Shown: positions 15,999 to 23,806 of the stretch, piece by piece
Layout of the letters: each line of letters opens with the position of its first letter
Numbering within the stretch: the stretch's first letter is position 1
NCBI GenBank assembly: GCA_900544845.1
Contig: UQWV01000015.1
Span: forward strand, 1-37,638
Length of the DNA stretch: 37,638 bases
Direction: 5' to 3'
From: an uncultured Collinsella sp.
GTDB lineage: Bacteria > Actinomycetota > Coriobacteriia > Coriobacteriales > Coriobacteriaceae
The notes under the pieces: model-generated
The model's input: only the letters and a program-made list of their open reading frames with translations
Told to the model about the DNA's origin: nothing
The model's database searches: none
Translations under genes and position numbers: made by a program

Positions 15999-16495
15999 TA
16001 CCACTGACCATTCTGCTGGGCGGCACCCTCGTTAAGCTGCTGGCGACAACGGGTGACGGTGCCGGTCAGGCTCTTGAGGTTCTCCTCGAGGTGCGTAAAG
16101 ACCTGCTCGGCGTAATCCTCGGCAGCATAGCGCGTCTCACGCTCATACTGCTGGGCGCGGTCGCGGATATCGTCGGCCTGCTGCTGCGCTAAGCGGACGA
16201 TCTCCTGCTCACCGGCAATGGTGAGGGCCTGCTGCTGAGCATCGGCGATGATGGAATCGGCCTGAGCGGCGGCGGAAGCCATAAGCTCCTCGCGCTCCTT
16301 GAGGATACGGCGGGACTTCTGCCATTCCTCGGGATAGCTCATGCGAATCTCGTCGAGGATGTTAAAGAAGACGTCGGCGTCGATAACCTTCATCTGGGCG
16401 TTCTTGCCGAACGGCGTCTTAGCCTCTTCGATGAGCCCCTCGAGCTCGTCGACAAGACTCACGATCCTGTCGCCAGGAAAATTCTCGCCCGGCAT
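15998..16495 (-). CDS. Uncharacterised coiled-coil protein
   Basis: I do not recognise a specific family. The 165-residue protein has an N-terminal helical part (ENFPGDRIVSLVDELEGLIEEAKTPF) and FFNILDEIRMSYPEEWQKSRRI. A long Ala/Gln/Glu-rich coiled coil follows (about 70-150), which recalls DivIVA-like or ATP synthase b-subunit-like coiled coils. There is no membrane segment or signal peptide. The ATG at 16495 follows AAAGGAG by 5 nt and is preferred over two upstream ATGs. Its tight overlap with DUF177 and its place after coaD suggest a cell-envelope or assembly role, but that is a guess from context. Confidence 0.85.
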   Translation of the reverse strand: MPGENFPGDRIVSLVDELEGLIEEAKTPFGKNAQMKVIDADVFFNILDEIRMSYPEEWQKSRRILKEREELMASAAAQADSIIADAQQQALTIAGEQEIVRLAQQQADDIRDRAQQYERETRYAAEDYAEQVFTHLEENLKSLTGTVTRCRQQLNEGAAQQNGQW

Positions 16496-16563
16496 CCGGT
16501 CTCCTTTCATAGGTAACATATCATCGTGTTAGTTTACCACATGCCACCAGGCATTAAAAAACG

Positions 16564-17061
16564 TCACGAAAAGCGATGTTTGAGCGCCTTGACCACATTG
16601 GACGGAACAAAATTAGAGACGTCGCTACCGAGCGAGGCAATCTGGCGAACCACCGAGCTCGAAATATAGCCGTACTGCGGCGCACTCATGACAAAGATGG
16701 ACTCCAGCTCGTTATCCAGGCGGTAGTTGAGGTCGGCCTGCTGCAGCTCATACTCAAAGTCGGTCATGGCACGCAGGCCCTTGACCACGGCTCCTGCTCC
16801 CTGTTCGCGGGCAAAATCGACCAAGAGGCCGGTGAAGGGCAGCACCTCGACGCCGTCAATATCACCGAGCGCCTCACGGGCCAGCGCCACGCGCTCGTCG
16901 AGCCTAAACGTGGTGCCGACGCCGTTTTTGCCCTGCGACTCGGCAACGGCCACGATCACGCTGGGAAAAATGCGGCGGGCGCGACGAATGACGTCGATAT
17001 GGCCAAACGTGATGGGATCGAAGGTGCCCGGGACGATTACGCGGTTAATGGTGTCACTCAT
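16564..17061 (-). CDS. coaD: Phosphopantetheine adenylyltransferase
   Basis: It adenylates 4'-phosphopantetheine to dephospho-CoA, the penultimate step of CoA synthesis. The 165-residue protein is the normal length. Motifs are VPGTFDPITFGHIDVIRRA (T/HxGH-type nucleotidyltransferase site), VVKGLRAMTDFEYELQ and YGYISSSVVRQIASLG. The ATG at 17061 has GGAGG 6 nt before it and overlaps the rsmD stop by 8 bp. The rsmD-coaD pair is a very common bacterial neighbourhood. CoA also supplies the ACP prosthetic group, so proximity to acpP fits. Confidence 0.97.
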   Translation of the reverse strand: MSDTINRVIVPGTFDPITFGHIDVIRRARRIFPSVIVAVAESQGKNGVGTTFRLDERVALAREALGDIDGVEVLPFTGLLVDFAREQGAGAVVKGLRAMTDFEYELQQADLNYRLDNELESIFVMSAPQYGYISSSVVRQIASLGSDVSNFVPSNVVKALKHRFS

Positions 17062-17683
17062 GGGCATCCTCCGTGGGTGCGTCGCTATCGTTGCCATCAT
17101 CCTCGCCGTTGCCAACCCAACGAAGCAGGTCGACCGAGGTTATGCCATAGCGCTTCTCCCGCATGGTCTCAAAGCCGGCCGGGTGAGCGCCCGTATCGGC
17201 CGCGGCGTGCTCAAAGAGCGCGTAGGCACCCTGCGCCAGCAAGCCTTGCTGAGCTAGGTTCTGTAGCAGCTCCTCGACCGGCTCAGCACCAAAAGCATAG
17301 GGCGGGTCGAGCAGAACCAGGTCAAAGGGACCGCCCGGCACGCGGCCGCGCGAAGCGCTTGCCAGCACGTCGCCCGTCACCACGCGCCAGCGTGCACGGT
17401 CGCGGCAGAGCGACTCGATATTCTTGGTAATCAGACGAGCAGCGTTGCGATCGATCTCGAACGTGGTGAGCGAGCGGGCACCACGCGAGAGCATCTCGAT
17501 GCCCAAGGCGCCGGAGCCGCCAAAGGCATCCAGCACGCGGACCTCGTCCAGATCGAAGTCGAATGCCGACATGACCATAGATGCGCACGCCTCGCGCACG
17601 CGATCGGTCGTGGGGCGGGTGACATCGCGACCACGGGGCTCCTCGATCTTACGACCGCGCCATTCGCCGCCGATGATTCTCAT
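17054..17683 (-). CDS. rsmD: 16S rRNA (guanine966-N2)-methyltransferase RsmD
   Basis: It is a SAM-dependent Rossmann methyltransferase acting on G966 of 16S rRNA during 30S assembly. The 209-residue protein has MRIIGGEWRGRKI at the N-terminus, RPTTDRVREA, the SAM loop VLDAFGGSGALGIEMLSRGA and the catalytic LLDPPYAFG. The acidic tail (EDDGNDSDAPTEDAHE) is longer than usual. The start overlaps the recG stop by 4 bp (ATGA), and AAGGAGG lies 10 nt upstream. Confidence 0.96.
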   Translation of the reverse strand: MRIIGGEWRGRKIEEPRGRDVTRPTTDRVREACASMVMSAFDFDLDEVRVLDAFGGSGALGIEMLSRGARSLTTFEIDRNAARLITKNIESLCRDRARWRVVTGDVLASASRGRVPGGPFDLVLLDPPYAFGAEPVEELLQNLAQQGLLAQGAYALFEHAAADTGAHPAGFETMREKRYGITSVDLLRWVGNGEDDGNDSDAPTEDAHE

Positions 17684-19857
17684 CCTCCGCTGACCTCCTT
17701 AAAGATGTGTCGATACCGCATGGCGACCGCATCGCGCAGAGGACGCGTCGCCACGGAGTCAAGGTTGCAAGCATACCGCAAGAGCTCGACCGCGTCCAAA
17801 TGGGCCCATTCGATCAATTCCTCGTCGGCATCGAGGTCAACAAAGCGCAAGGTCACGCCGCCATGCTGGCGGTAACCCAGGATTTCACCCTCGTGGCGCA
17901 GACGCAGGTCCATCTGGGCGAGCGTAAAGCCGTCCGAGGTCTTTTCGAGCGACTGGAGACGGTCTTGTGCCGCCGATGCGCCGCCGTTGCCCTTGGAGTG
18001 CGTCATAACCAGGCAGGTGCCCGACACGCTGCCACGGCCCACGCGACCGCGCAGCTGGTGCAGGGCAGCCAAACCAAAGCGCTCGCCGTTCTCGATGACC
18101 ATGACGGTGGCGTTGGGCACGTCGACGCCCACCTCGACCACCGTAGTCGAGACGAGCACGTCAATCTCGCCACGCTTAAAGGCATCGATAACCTGGTCCT
18201 TCTCCCCCGCTGGCATACGGCCGTGAAGGCGCTCGATGGCAAGACCCGGCAACGCCAAACGCAGGCGATCGAGCTCGGTCGCCGTATCGTGCAGTGGCAC
18301 GGGGACGGTTACGCGGCCCTCGTCGTCGCGAGCAATACCGGGCACGTCTTCCAGCTCATCGGCCGAGTCACTCGGCTCCACGAGCGGACAAATCACGTAG
18401 GCCTGCTGACCCTTTTCATGCGCCTCGCGGATGGCGCCATAGGCGAGGTCACGGCTCGACTCGGTGAGCACGCGTGTCGTCACGCCAGCACCAGGGACGG
18501 GCCGATGGCGAATGATGCTCGTGTCCAGATCGCCGTAGACCGAAAGCGCCAGCGTACGCGGGATGGGCGTCGCCGTCATAACGAGCAGATCGGCACCCGG
18601 TCCCTTCGCGCGCAGGGCGTTGCGTTGGCCGACGCCAAACCGGTGCTGTTCATCGATGACCACGAGCGACAGATGCTTGAACGCAACGTTATCCGAAAGG
18701 ACCGCGTGGGTTCCAAAGAGGACGTCGAGCTCGCCTGATTCCAGCTGTGCATGGATGCGCTCGCGCTCTGCGGCCGGCGTGGCACCCGTCAGAAGCGCCC
18801 AGGACATGCCGGCCTGCGAGAGCAGAGGGCCGGTCTTATCGGCATATTGGCGCGCCAGCACGCCCGTGGGCGCCATAACGCAGGCCTGCGTGCCGCTATC
18901 GGCAGCCACAGCTAGCGCGCAGGCGGCAACGGCGGTCTTACCGGTACCGACATCGCCCAGCAGCAGACGGTTCATCACGCGCCCACCATCGCACATGTCA
19001 TGCAGTATGTCTTGGAATGCGGCCTCCTGCTCGTCGCTCAGCGAAAACGGAAGGGCCTGTTTAAGCGCGCCCAGATGCTCGCCCGCGGTGTGGGCATAGG
19101 GCACCACATCGACCAGGCCACCGTCGTTGCGCAGACGCAGCGCCAGCTGCAGGTAGAGGCACTCCTCGTAGGCAAGACGCCGGCGTGCGATGTCGCGCTC
19201 AGCCATGCTCGAGGGAAAGTGGATCGAACGCAACGCGCGGGCATTGCTCATGAGCTTCCGCTTTGCGCGCAGCGGCGCGGGAATCGGATCGAACGGATTG
19301 CCGACGACCTCGAGCGCGCCGCTTACGATGCGGCGCATCCACGCCTGGCTCACGCCATCGCTCACGTAATGGACCGGCAGAATGGTGCCTGCGGCGCGCC
19401 CGTCCTCGAGCTTTTCAAAGTGGGGCGAGGCCATCTGCTTAAAGCCGTAGGCAAACTCGACCTTGCCCATCACGGCCAGGCGGTCGCCCTGCTTAAGCTG
19501 CTGAGCAATCCAGGGCTGGCGGAAAAAGGCGACCTGCAGCACGCCCGTCTCGTCAACAAGTGAGACCTCAGTCACCTGCATGCGCGGACGCGGCTGCTTT
19601 TGGACGATACGGTCGACCGTGGCGATGATGGTGCACACGGTACCGATGGGTGCCATCTCAATGGACCACGAGCGGGTAAAGTCGAGGTATCGATGAGGGA
19701 TATGGAGAAGGAGGTCCCCCACCGTCCGAATTCCCAGACGGCGAAGGGCCTCCTCACGTTTACCCGAAACATATTTGAGTCGCGCGATATCCTCGTCGAG
19801 CGCATTGCTCTGGGCAAAGCGCTCCGAGACGCGCGGCACGGAGCAGAGCTCGGACAT
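17680..19857 (-). CDS. recG: ATP-dependent DNA helicase RecG
   Basis: It remodels stalled forks and branch-migrates Holliday junctions and R-loops. The 725-residue protein has the N-terminal wedge/OB domain (about 30-180), Walker A GDVGTGKT (301-308) and motif II DEQH (402-405). Motifs TATPIPRTL, HGRMPAGEKD, VSTTVVEVGVDVPNA and QLRGRVGRG follow. An insertion after VICPLVEP, rich in acidic residues (SDSADELEDVPGIARDDEG...), is not in the textbook proteins. Ten bp separate it from fakA. The ribosome site is weak (AGG), so coupling is likely. Confidence 0.97.
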   Translation of the reverse strand: MSELCSVPRVSERFAQSNALDEDIARLKYVSGKREEALRRLGIRTVGDLLLHIPHRYLDFTRSWSIEMAPIGTVCTIIATVDRIVQKQPRPRMQVTEVSLVDETGVLQVAFFRQPWIAQQLKQGDRLAVMGKVEFAYGFKQMASPHFEKLEDGRAAGTILPVHYVSDGVSQAWMRRIVSGALEVVGNPFDPIPAPLRAKRKLMSNARALRSIHFPSSMAERDIARRRLAYEECLYLQLALRLRNDGGLVDVVPYAHTAGEHLGALKQALPFSLSDEQEAAFQDILHDMCDGGRVMNRLLLGDVGTGKTAVAACALAVAADSGTQACVMAPTGVLARQYADKTGPLLSQAGMSWALLTGATPAAERERIHAQLESGELDVLFGTHAVLSDNVAFKHLSLVVIDEQHRFGVGQRNALRAKGPGADLLVMTATPIPRTLALSVYGDLDTSIIRHRPVPGAGVTTRVLTESSRDLAYGAIREAHEKGQQAYVICPLVEPSDSADELEDVPGIARDDEGRVTVPVPLHDTATELDRLRLALPGLAIERLHGRMPAGEKDQVIDAFKRGEIDVLVSTTVVEVGVDVPNATVMVIENGERFGLAALHQLRGRVGRGSVSGTCLVMTHSKGNGGASAAQDRLQSLEKTSDGFTLAQMDLRLRHEGEILGYRQHGGVTLRFVDLDADEELIEWAHLDAVELLRYACNLDSVATRPLRDAVAMRYRHIFKEVSGG

Positions 19858-19867
19858 GGGCAGTTGC

Positions 19868-21529
19868 CTACTCGATCGAGAAGATCACGGGATAGAGCGG
19901 CTGCTCGCCACGATGGGCGTCGATCTCCAGATCGGGCTGAGCCTCCTCGATGGCGTCGACGATCTCCTGGAAGGCCTCATCGGACAGCTCCTCGCCGGCC
20001 AGAATCGTCAGCGCATCGCCCTCCTCTTCCTCCTGCATGCGGTTGATGCAGTCGAGCGTGACCTGCTTCACGTCGGAGCCGACCACGTCGATGGAGCCGG
20101 CGATGATACCCATGACGTCACCGGAGTGAATCGGAGAACCGTCAGAGGCACTGGAGTCGCGCACGGCGCGGGTGACCTCGCCATCGCGGACCTCGCTGAT
20201 GGCGTCGACCATGGCGGCGACGGCATCCTCGAGCTCGGAATCGGGCAGGACCGCAAACAGCGCGGAGAAGGCCTGCGGAACGGTCTTGGTGGGAACGACG
20301 GCGACCTTCTTGTCGGTGCAGGCAGAAGCTGCGGCCTCGGCAGCCATGCGGATGTTACCGTTATTGGGCAGGATGATGACTGAGGTCGCGTTGACCTGGT
20401 CCACCGCGCCCAGCAGGTCGGCGGTCGAGGGGTTCATGGTCTGGCCACCGGAGACGACCACGTCGACGCCAAGGGACTTGAGGATGTCGGCCTCGCCGGA
20501 ACCGGCGGCAACGGCGACAAAGCCCAGCGCCTTGGCGGGCTCGGCGGCCTTTTCCTGATCCTCGTGGATCTTGGCGGTACGGTCGTGGGCCTCCATCTCC
20601 ATGTTGTGGATAAAGACCTCATAGATCTGACCGAGCTGCAGCATGTGCTCGAGCACCAGGTTGGGGGTGTTGGAGTGCACATGGATCTTGTAGTCGGGAT
20701 AGGCGCCCACGAGCAGCTCACAGTCGCCCATGGAGCCTAGGAACTTAAGGCACTCGTCCTCGTCAAACGGGGCGTCGGCCTTAAAGAGGAACTCGTTGCA
20801 GTAGCGGAACTCCGAGCCCTCCCAGTCGTCGTTGGCCTCGATCTCAACGCGATTGAGGGCCGCGTCGCGGGCAGAGCCAGCGGAATCAAACGTGGCGGAG
20901 AAATCCTCGACAACGGTGCTGCGGCCAAGCGCGGCGGCAACAAAGTTCTCCAGGAAGATGGCAAAGCCAAAGGCGCCGGAGTCGACCACGCCGTTCTCCT
21001 TCAGAACGGGCAGAAGGTCGGGCGTGCGAGCGACAGACTGATATGCCTCGACGACGATAGCGTCGAGCGCGTCCTCGGCCGAGAACTTCTTCTTTTCGCA
21101 CTCGTCGGCCTTGGTCGAGACATCGCGCAGCACCGTGAGAATCGTGCCCTCGATGGGCTTACGGACGGCCTGGAAGGCGACCTTGACGGCGCGGCGGAAC
21201 GCATAGGCGATGTTGGCGGACGTGATGGGCTCATCAGCAGAGACGAGACCCTCGGCCACGCCGCGCAGGATCTGAGAGGTGATGACGCCGGAGTTGCCGC
21301 GGGCACCCATCAGGGAGCCGTGGGTGATGGCGCCGGCGATGGCCTCCATATCGGCATCGGCGGGAAGGGCGGAAAGCTCCTTGGTCACCGAGGCGAGCGT
21401 GAGCGACATGTTGGTACCGGTGTCGCCGTCGGGTACGGGGAAGACATTGAGCTTGTTGATCTCCTCGGCCTTGTCGGAAACAGCAGCCGCAGCGATCGGA
21501 AAACAGGTGCGAATGGTCTTTGCAATCAT
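19868..21529 (-). CDS. fakA: FakA/YloV-type DAK-domain fatty acid kinase
   Basis: FakA proteins phosphorylate fatty acids held by FakB, giving acyl-phosphate for PlsX/PlsY. The 553-residue length fits. The N-terminal nucleotide-binding DAK domain shows KLNVFPVPDGDTGTNMSLTL (about 26-45) and GSLMGARGNSGVITSQILRG. The middle and C-terminal DUF1949-like/Asp23-linked part has VDSGAFGFAIFLENF, VHSNTPNLVLEHM, VVSGGQTMNPST and LPNNGNIRMAAEAAA. No fakB is in the window. It follows an Asp23-family gene, as yloV follows yloU in Bacillus. Specificity is inferred from family and location. Confidence 0.9.
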   Translation of the reverse strand: MIAKTIRTCFPIAAAAVSDKAEEINKLNVFPVPDGDTGTNMSLTLASVTKELSALPADADMEAIAGAITHGSLMGARGNSGVITSQILRGVAEGLVSADEPITSANIAYAFRRAVKVAFQAVRKPIEGTILTVLRDVSTKADECEKKKFSAEDALDAIVVEAYQSVARTPDLLPVLKENGVVDSGAFGFAIFLENFVAAALGRSTVVEDFSATFDSAGSARDAALNRVEIEANDDWEGSEFRYCNEFLFKADAPFDEDECLKFLGSMGDCELLVGAYPDYKIHVHSNTPNLVLEHMLQLGQIYEVFIHNMEMEAHDRTAKIHEDQEKAAEPAKALGFVAVAAGSGEADILKSLGVDVVVSGGQTMNPSTADLLGAVDQVNATSVIILPNNGNIRMAAEAAASACTDKKVAVVPTKTVPQAFSALFAVLPDSELEDAVAAMVDAISEVRDGEVTRAVRDSSASDGSPIHSGDVMGIIAGSIDVVGSDVKQVTLDCINRMQEEEEGDALTILAGEELSDEAFQEIVDAIEEAQPDLEIDAHRGEQPLYPVIFSIE

Positions 21530-21556
21530 GGGTATTTGAATCTCCGTTTTCGGATG

Positions 21557-21913
21557 CTAGTTCAGACGGCTCTTGAGCGCGTCGATGTGAATGCCGATCT
21601 TAAGGCTGGCGGGATCGATCTGGGCGATCTCCTGCAGGGTGAAGGCAACGGAGCTCGAAAGATTGTGGCAGACGGACTTCATGTTGACGCCGTTCTCGAG
21701 CACGACGTGAAGATCGACCGTAAGGCCGTTCTCGTCGGCGGAGACAAGCACGCCCTTGCGGAGGCGCTGACCGGCAAGCAGGCGCACGCTCTCGGCGCCC
21801 TGGAGCTGCTCAGCCATACCGACGACGCCATAGCACGTCATCGCGGCATAACCGGCAATATCGGCAATAACGTCGTTCGAGACGCTCAGGCTGCCGTTGA
21901 TGGTCTCAGACAC
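21557..21913 (-). CDS. Asp23/Gls24 (YloU) family protein
   Basis: These are small proteins of the alkaline-shock/envelope-stress family, usually paired with fakA/yloV. The 118-residue protein has the family pattern INGSLSVSNDVIADIAGYAAMTCYGVVGMAEQ and LTVDLHVVLENGVNMKSVCHNL. The start is GTG (21913) with AAGGAG 6 nt before it. It opens the minus-strand cluster to ffh. A TAGAAT at 21975-21970 could be its -10, but no convincing -35 was found. Confidence 0.94.
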   Translation of the reverse strand: MSETINGSLSVSNDVIADIAGYAAMTCYGVVGMAEQLQGAESVRLLAGQRLRKGVLVSADENGLTVDLHVVLENGVNMKSVCHNLSSSVAFTLQEIAQIDPASLKIGIHIDALKSRLN

Positions 21914-22071
21914 AAGAATCTCCTTATCTGGTGCTCACGGCACCATGTCGTGGGAGCAATCATTGCAATATTCTACAACGACCGCGCCATGTTGAGGTGA
22001 TGGGTCGCGGGATTACATCCTCGACACGAAATGTTGATATGGCAACGTCCGAGTCAAGTGGTCGCGGCATG

Positions 22072-22101
22072 AAAAAACCCGCCGCATAAGCGACGGGTTT
22101 T
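22072..22101 (-). terminator. Intrinsic terminator of tRNA-Asn
   Basis: A 12-bp stem (arms 22074-22085 and 22090-22101, one wobble on the RNA) with a 4-nt loop is followed on the minus strand by six T residues (minus-strand reading of 22077-22072). It lies 6 bp after the tRNA 3' end. Confidence 0.88.
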
Positions 22102-22107
22102 ACAACC

Positions 22108-22182
22108 TGGCTCCCCGGGTAGGACTCGAACCTACAACAGCGCGGTTAACAGCCGCGTGCTCTACCATTGAGCTACCGAGGA
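22108..22182 (-). tRNA. tRNA-Asn (anticodon GTT)
   Basis: A 75-nt cloverleaf on the minus strand. The acceptor stem is TCCTCGG paired with CCGGGGA, with discriminator G and an encoded CCA. The D-arm has GCTCAATGGTAGAGC, the anticodon loop is CTGTTAA with GTT at 22150-22148, and the T-arm has GTAGGTTCGAGTCCTAC. It is monocistronic, with its own promoter and terminator. Confidence 0.97.
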
Positions 22183-22212
22183 ATAGGTGCGTGCTCTCAA
22201 GCAACAAAGTTT

Positions 22213-22240
22213 ATTATACGGACGAATCAGCTCAGGGCAA
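22213..22240 (-). promoter_or_regulatory. Promoter of tRNA-Asn
   Basis: On the minus strand TTGCCC (22240-22235), a 16-bp spacer and a perfect TATAAT (22218-22213) lie about 30 bp before the tRNA. An A/T-rich block (22241-22260) directly upstream looks like an UP element. Confidence 0.8.
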
Positions 22241-22268
22241 GAACTTTTTTAAGAATTTTTCCGACCTA

Positions 22269-22292
22269 GTCATTGGGGACGTCCCCAATGAC
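22269..22292. repeat. 24-bp perfect palindrome
   Basis: The centre is GGGGACGTCCCC, flanked by GTCATT and AATGAC. It has no loop. It lies between the rpoD terminator and the tRNA promoter, and neither transcript explains it. It may be a dispersed palindromic repeat or a protein-binding site. Confidence 0.7.
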
Positions 22293-22298
22293 CACATG

Positions 22299-22333
22299 AA
22301 AGCGCCCCCAAGCGGATGTGCTTGAGGGCGCTT
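22299..22333 (-). terminator. Terminator of rpoD
   Basis: Arms 22300-22313 and 22320-22333 pair over 14 bp with one mismatch and a 6-nt loop, starting 13 bp after the rpoD stop. Only a short T-run (TTTC) follows on the minus strand. Confidence 0.75.
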
Positions 22334-22346
22334 CTTGCTTGCGAGG

Positions 22347-23696
22347 TTATGACTCGATGTAGTCCTTCAGCTTGCTGCTGCGGCTCGGGTGGCGGAGCTT
22401 GGCCAAGGTCTTGGACTCGATCTGGCGGATACGCTCGCGCGTGACGCCAAACTCGCGGCCGACTTCCTCGAGCGTGCGGGGATGCCCGTCGACAAGGCCA
22501 AAGCGCAGCTCGATAACCTTGCGCTCACGATCGGCAAGCGAGTCGAGCACCTGAGTGAGTTGCTCCTGCAGCATGGAGAAGCTGGCGGCATCGGGCGGAA
22601 CGATAGCCTGGGAGTCCTCGATAAAGTCGCCCAGCTGGGAATCCTCTTCCTCGCCGATGGGGGTCTCAAGCGACACGGGCTCCTGCGAGATCTTCTGGAT
22701 CTCGCGGACGCGGTCGGCGCTCATGTCCATCTCGGCACCGATCTCCTCGGGGGTCGGGTCGCGACCCAGGTCCTGAAGGAGCTGGCGCTGCACGCGGACG
22801 AGCTTGTTGATAGTCTCGACCATGTGCACGGGAATACGGATGGTACGGGCCTGGTCGGCGATAGCGCGCGTAATGGCCTGACGGATCCACCACGTGGCGT
22901 ACGTGGAGAACTTGAAGCCCTTCTGGTAGTCGAACTTCTCGACGGCGCGAATCAGACCGAGGTTACCCTCCTGGATCAGGTCAAGGAACAGCATGCCGCG
23001 GCCGACATAGCGCTTGGCGATGGAGACGACCAGACGCAGGTTTGCGCTGATGAGTGCCTGCTTAGCTTCGAGGCCGACGTTCTCAATGCGCGTAAGACGA
23101 CGCATCTCGGCACGCGTGAGCTCGAGCTCACCGGCATCGGCGGCCTCGAGCTTCTCGGTGGCCTCAAGACCGGCCTCGATCTTCATGGCCAGATCGACCT
23201 CTTCGGAGGCGGTCAGCAGGTCGACCTTGCCGATCTCTTTGAGGTACATACGAACCGGATCGCCGGTCAGCATCACCGTGGAGGCATCGATGCCACGCAC
23301 GCGCGAGCGTGAACGGGACGTGCGCACGGTGCGCTTCTTCTTGCTCTTGGAAGAACCCATCTCGGCGTCGGCCTGACGGGCCATCTTGAGCTCGTGATCG
23401 TCGAGCGAGCCGGAATCGTGCTCGTCGTCGTCATCGAAATCGTCAGTATCGTTATCGTTATCGTCATCGTCGACGTCCATGGGGGCGTCGTCGTTACCGC
23501 TCGCGGAGATAATCTGGATGCCGCTGTTGCGCAGCGCGGAATACACCGCGGTGAGCTGCTCGTCAGAAACATCGATATCCTTCAGGGCGACCTGAATCTC
23601 GTCCTCGGTTACCGAAGTCCTGTTTGAGCCGTTGCCCATGAGCTTTGCAACGTAGGATTCCAGCCCAGTACCCGTGCTCTCAGTCTTTTTTGGCAC
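22347..23696 (-). CDS. rpoD: RNA polymerase primary sigma factor RpoD/SigA
   Basis: It directs RNA polymerase to housekeeping promoters. From the GTG at 23696 the protein has 449 residues. An acidic low-complexity stretch (about 65-95, mostly Asp) precedes region 1.2 (DPVRMYLKEIGKVDLLTASEE). Region 2 has NLRLVVSIAKRYVGRGM, DLIQEGNLGLIRAVEKFDY and FSTYATWWIRQAITRAI. Region 3 follows, and region 4 is GHPRTLEEVGREFGVTRERIRQIE. GGGAG lies 5 nt before this GTG. The ATG 15 bp upstream (23711) contains the ribosome site within its own codons and is less likely. It follows dnaG by about 110 bp, recalling the classic dnaG-rpoD pairing. Confidence 0.97.
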   Translation of the reverse strand: MPKKTESTGTGLESYVAKLMGNGSNRTSVTEDEIQVALKDIDVSDEQLTAVYSALRNSGIQIISASGNDDAPMDVDDDDNDNDTDDFDDDDEHDSGSLDDHELKMARQADAEMGSSKSKKKRTVRTSRSRSRVRGIDASTVMLTGDPVRMYLKEIGKVDLLTASEEVDLAMKIEAGLEATEKLEAADAGELELTRAEMRRLTRIENVGLEAKQALISANLRLVVSIAKRYVGRGMLFLDLIQEGNLGLIRAVEKFDYQKGFKFSTYATWWIRQAITRAIADQARTIRIPVHMVETINKLVRVQRQLLQDLGRDPTPEEIGAEMDMSADRVREIQKISQEPVSLETPIGEEEDSQLGDFIEDSQAIVPPDAASFSMLQEQLTQVLDSLADRERKVIELRFGLVDGHPRTLEEVGREFGVTRERIRQIESKTLAKLRHPSRSSKLKDYIES

Positions 23697-23806
23697 AGAT
23701 TCTCCCTTCATAGTCCACAGGACTCATTACTTTAGCACACACATTGACGTCTATACCCAAAAAGAGGACTGGATATAGGCGAGAATACGCTGCTTGACCA
23801 CAACAT

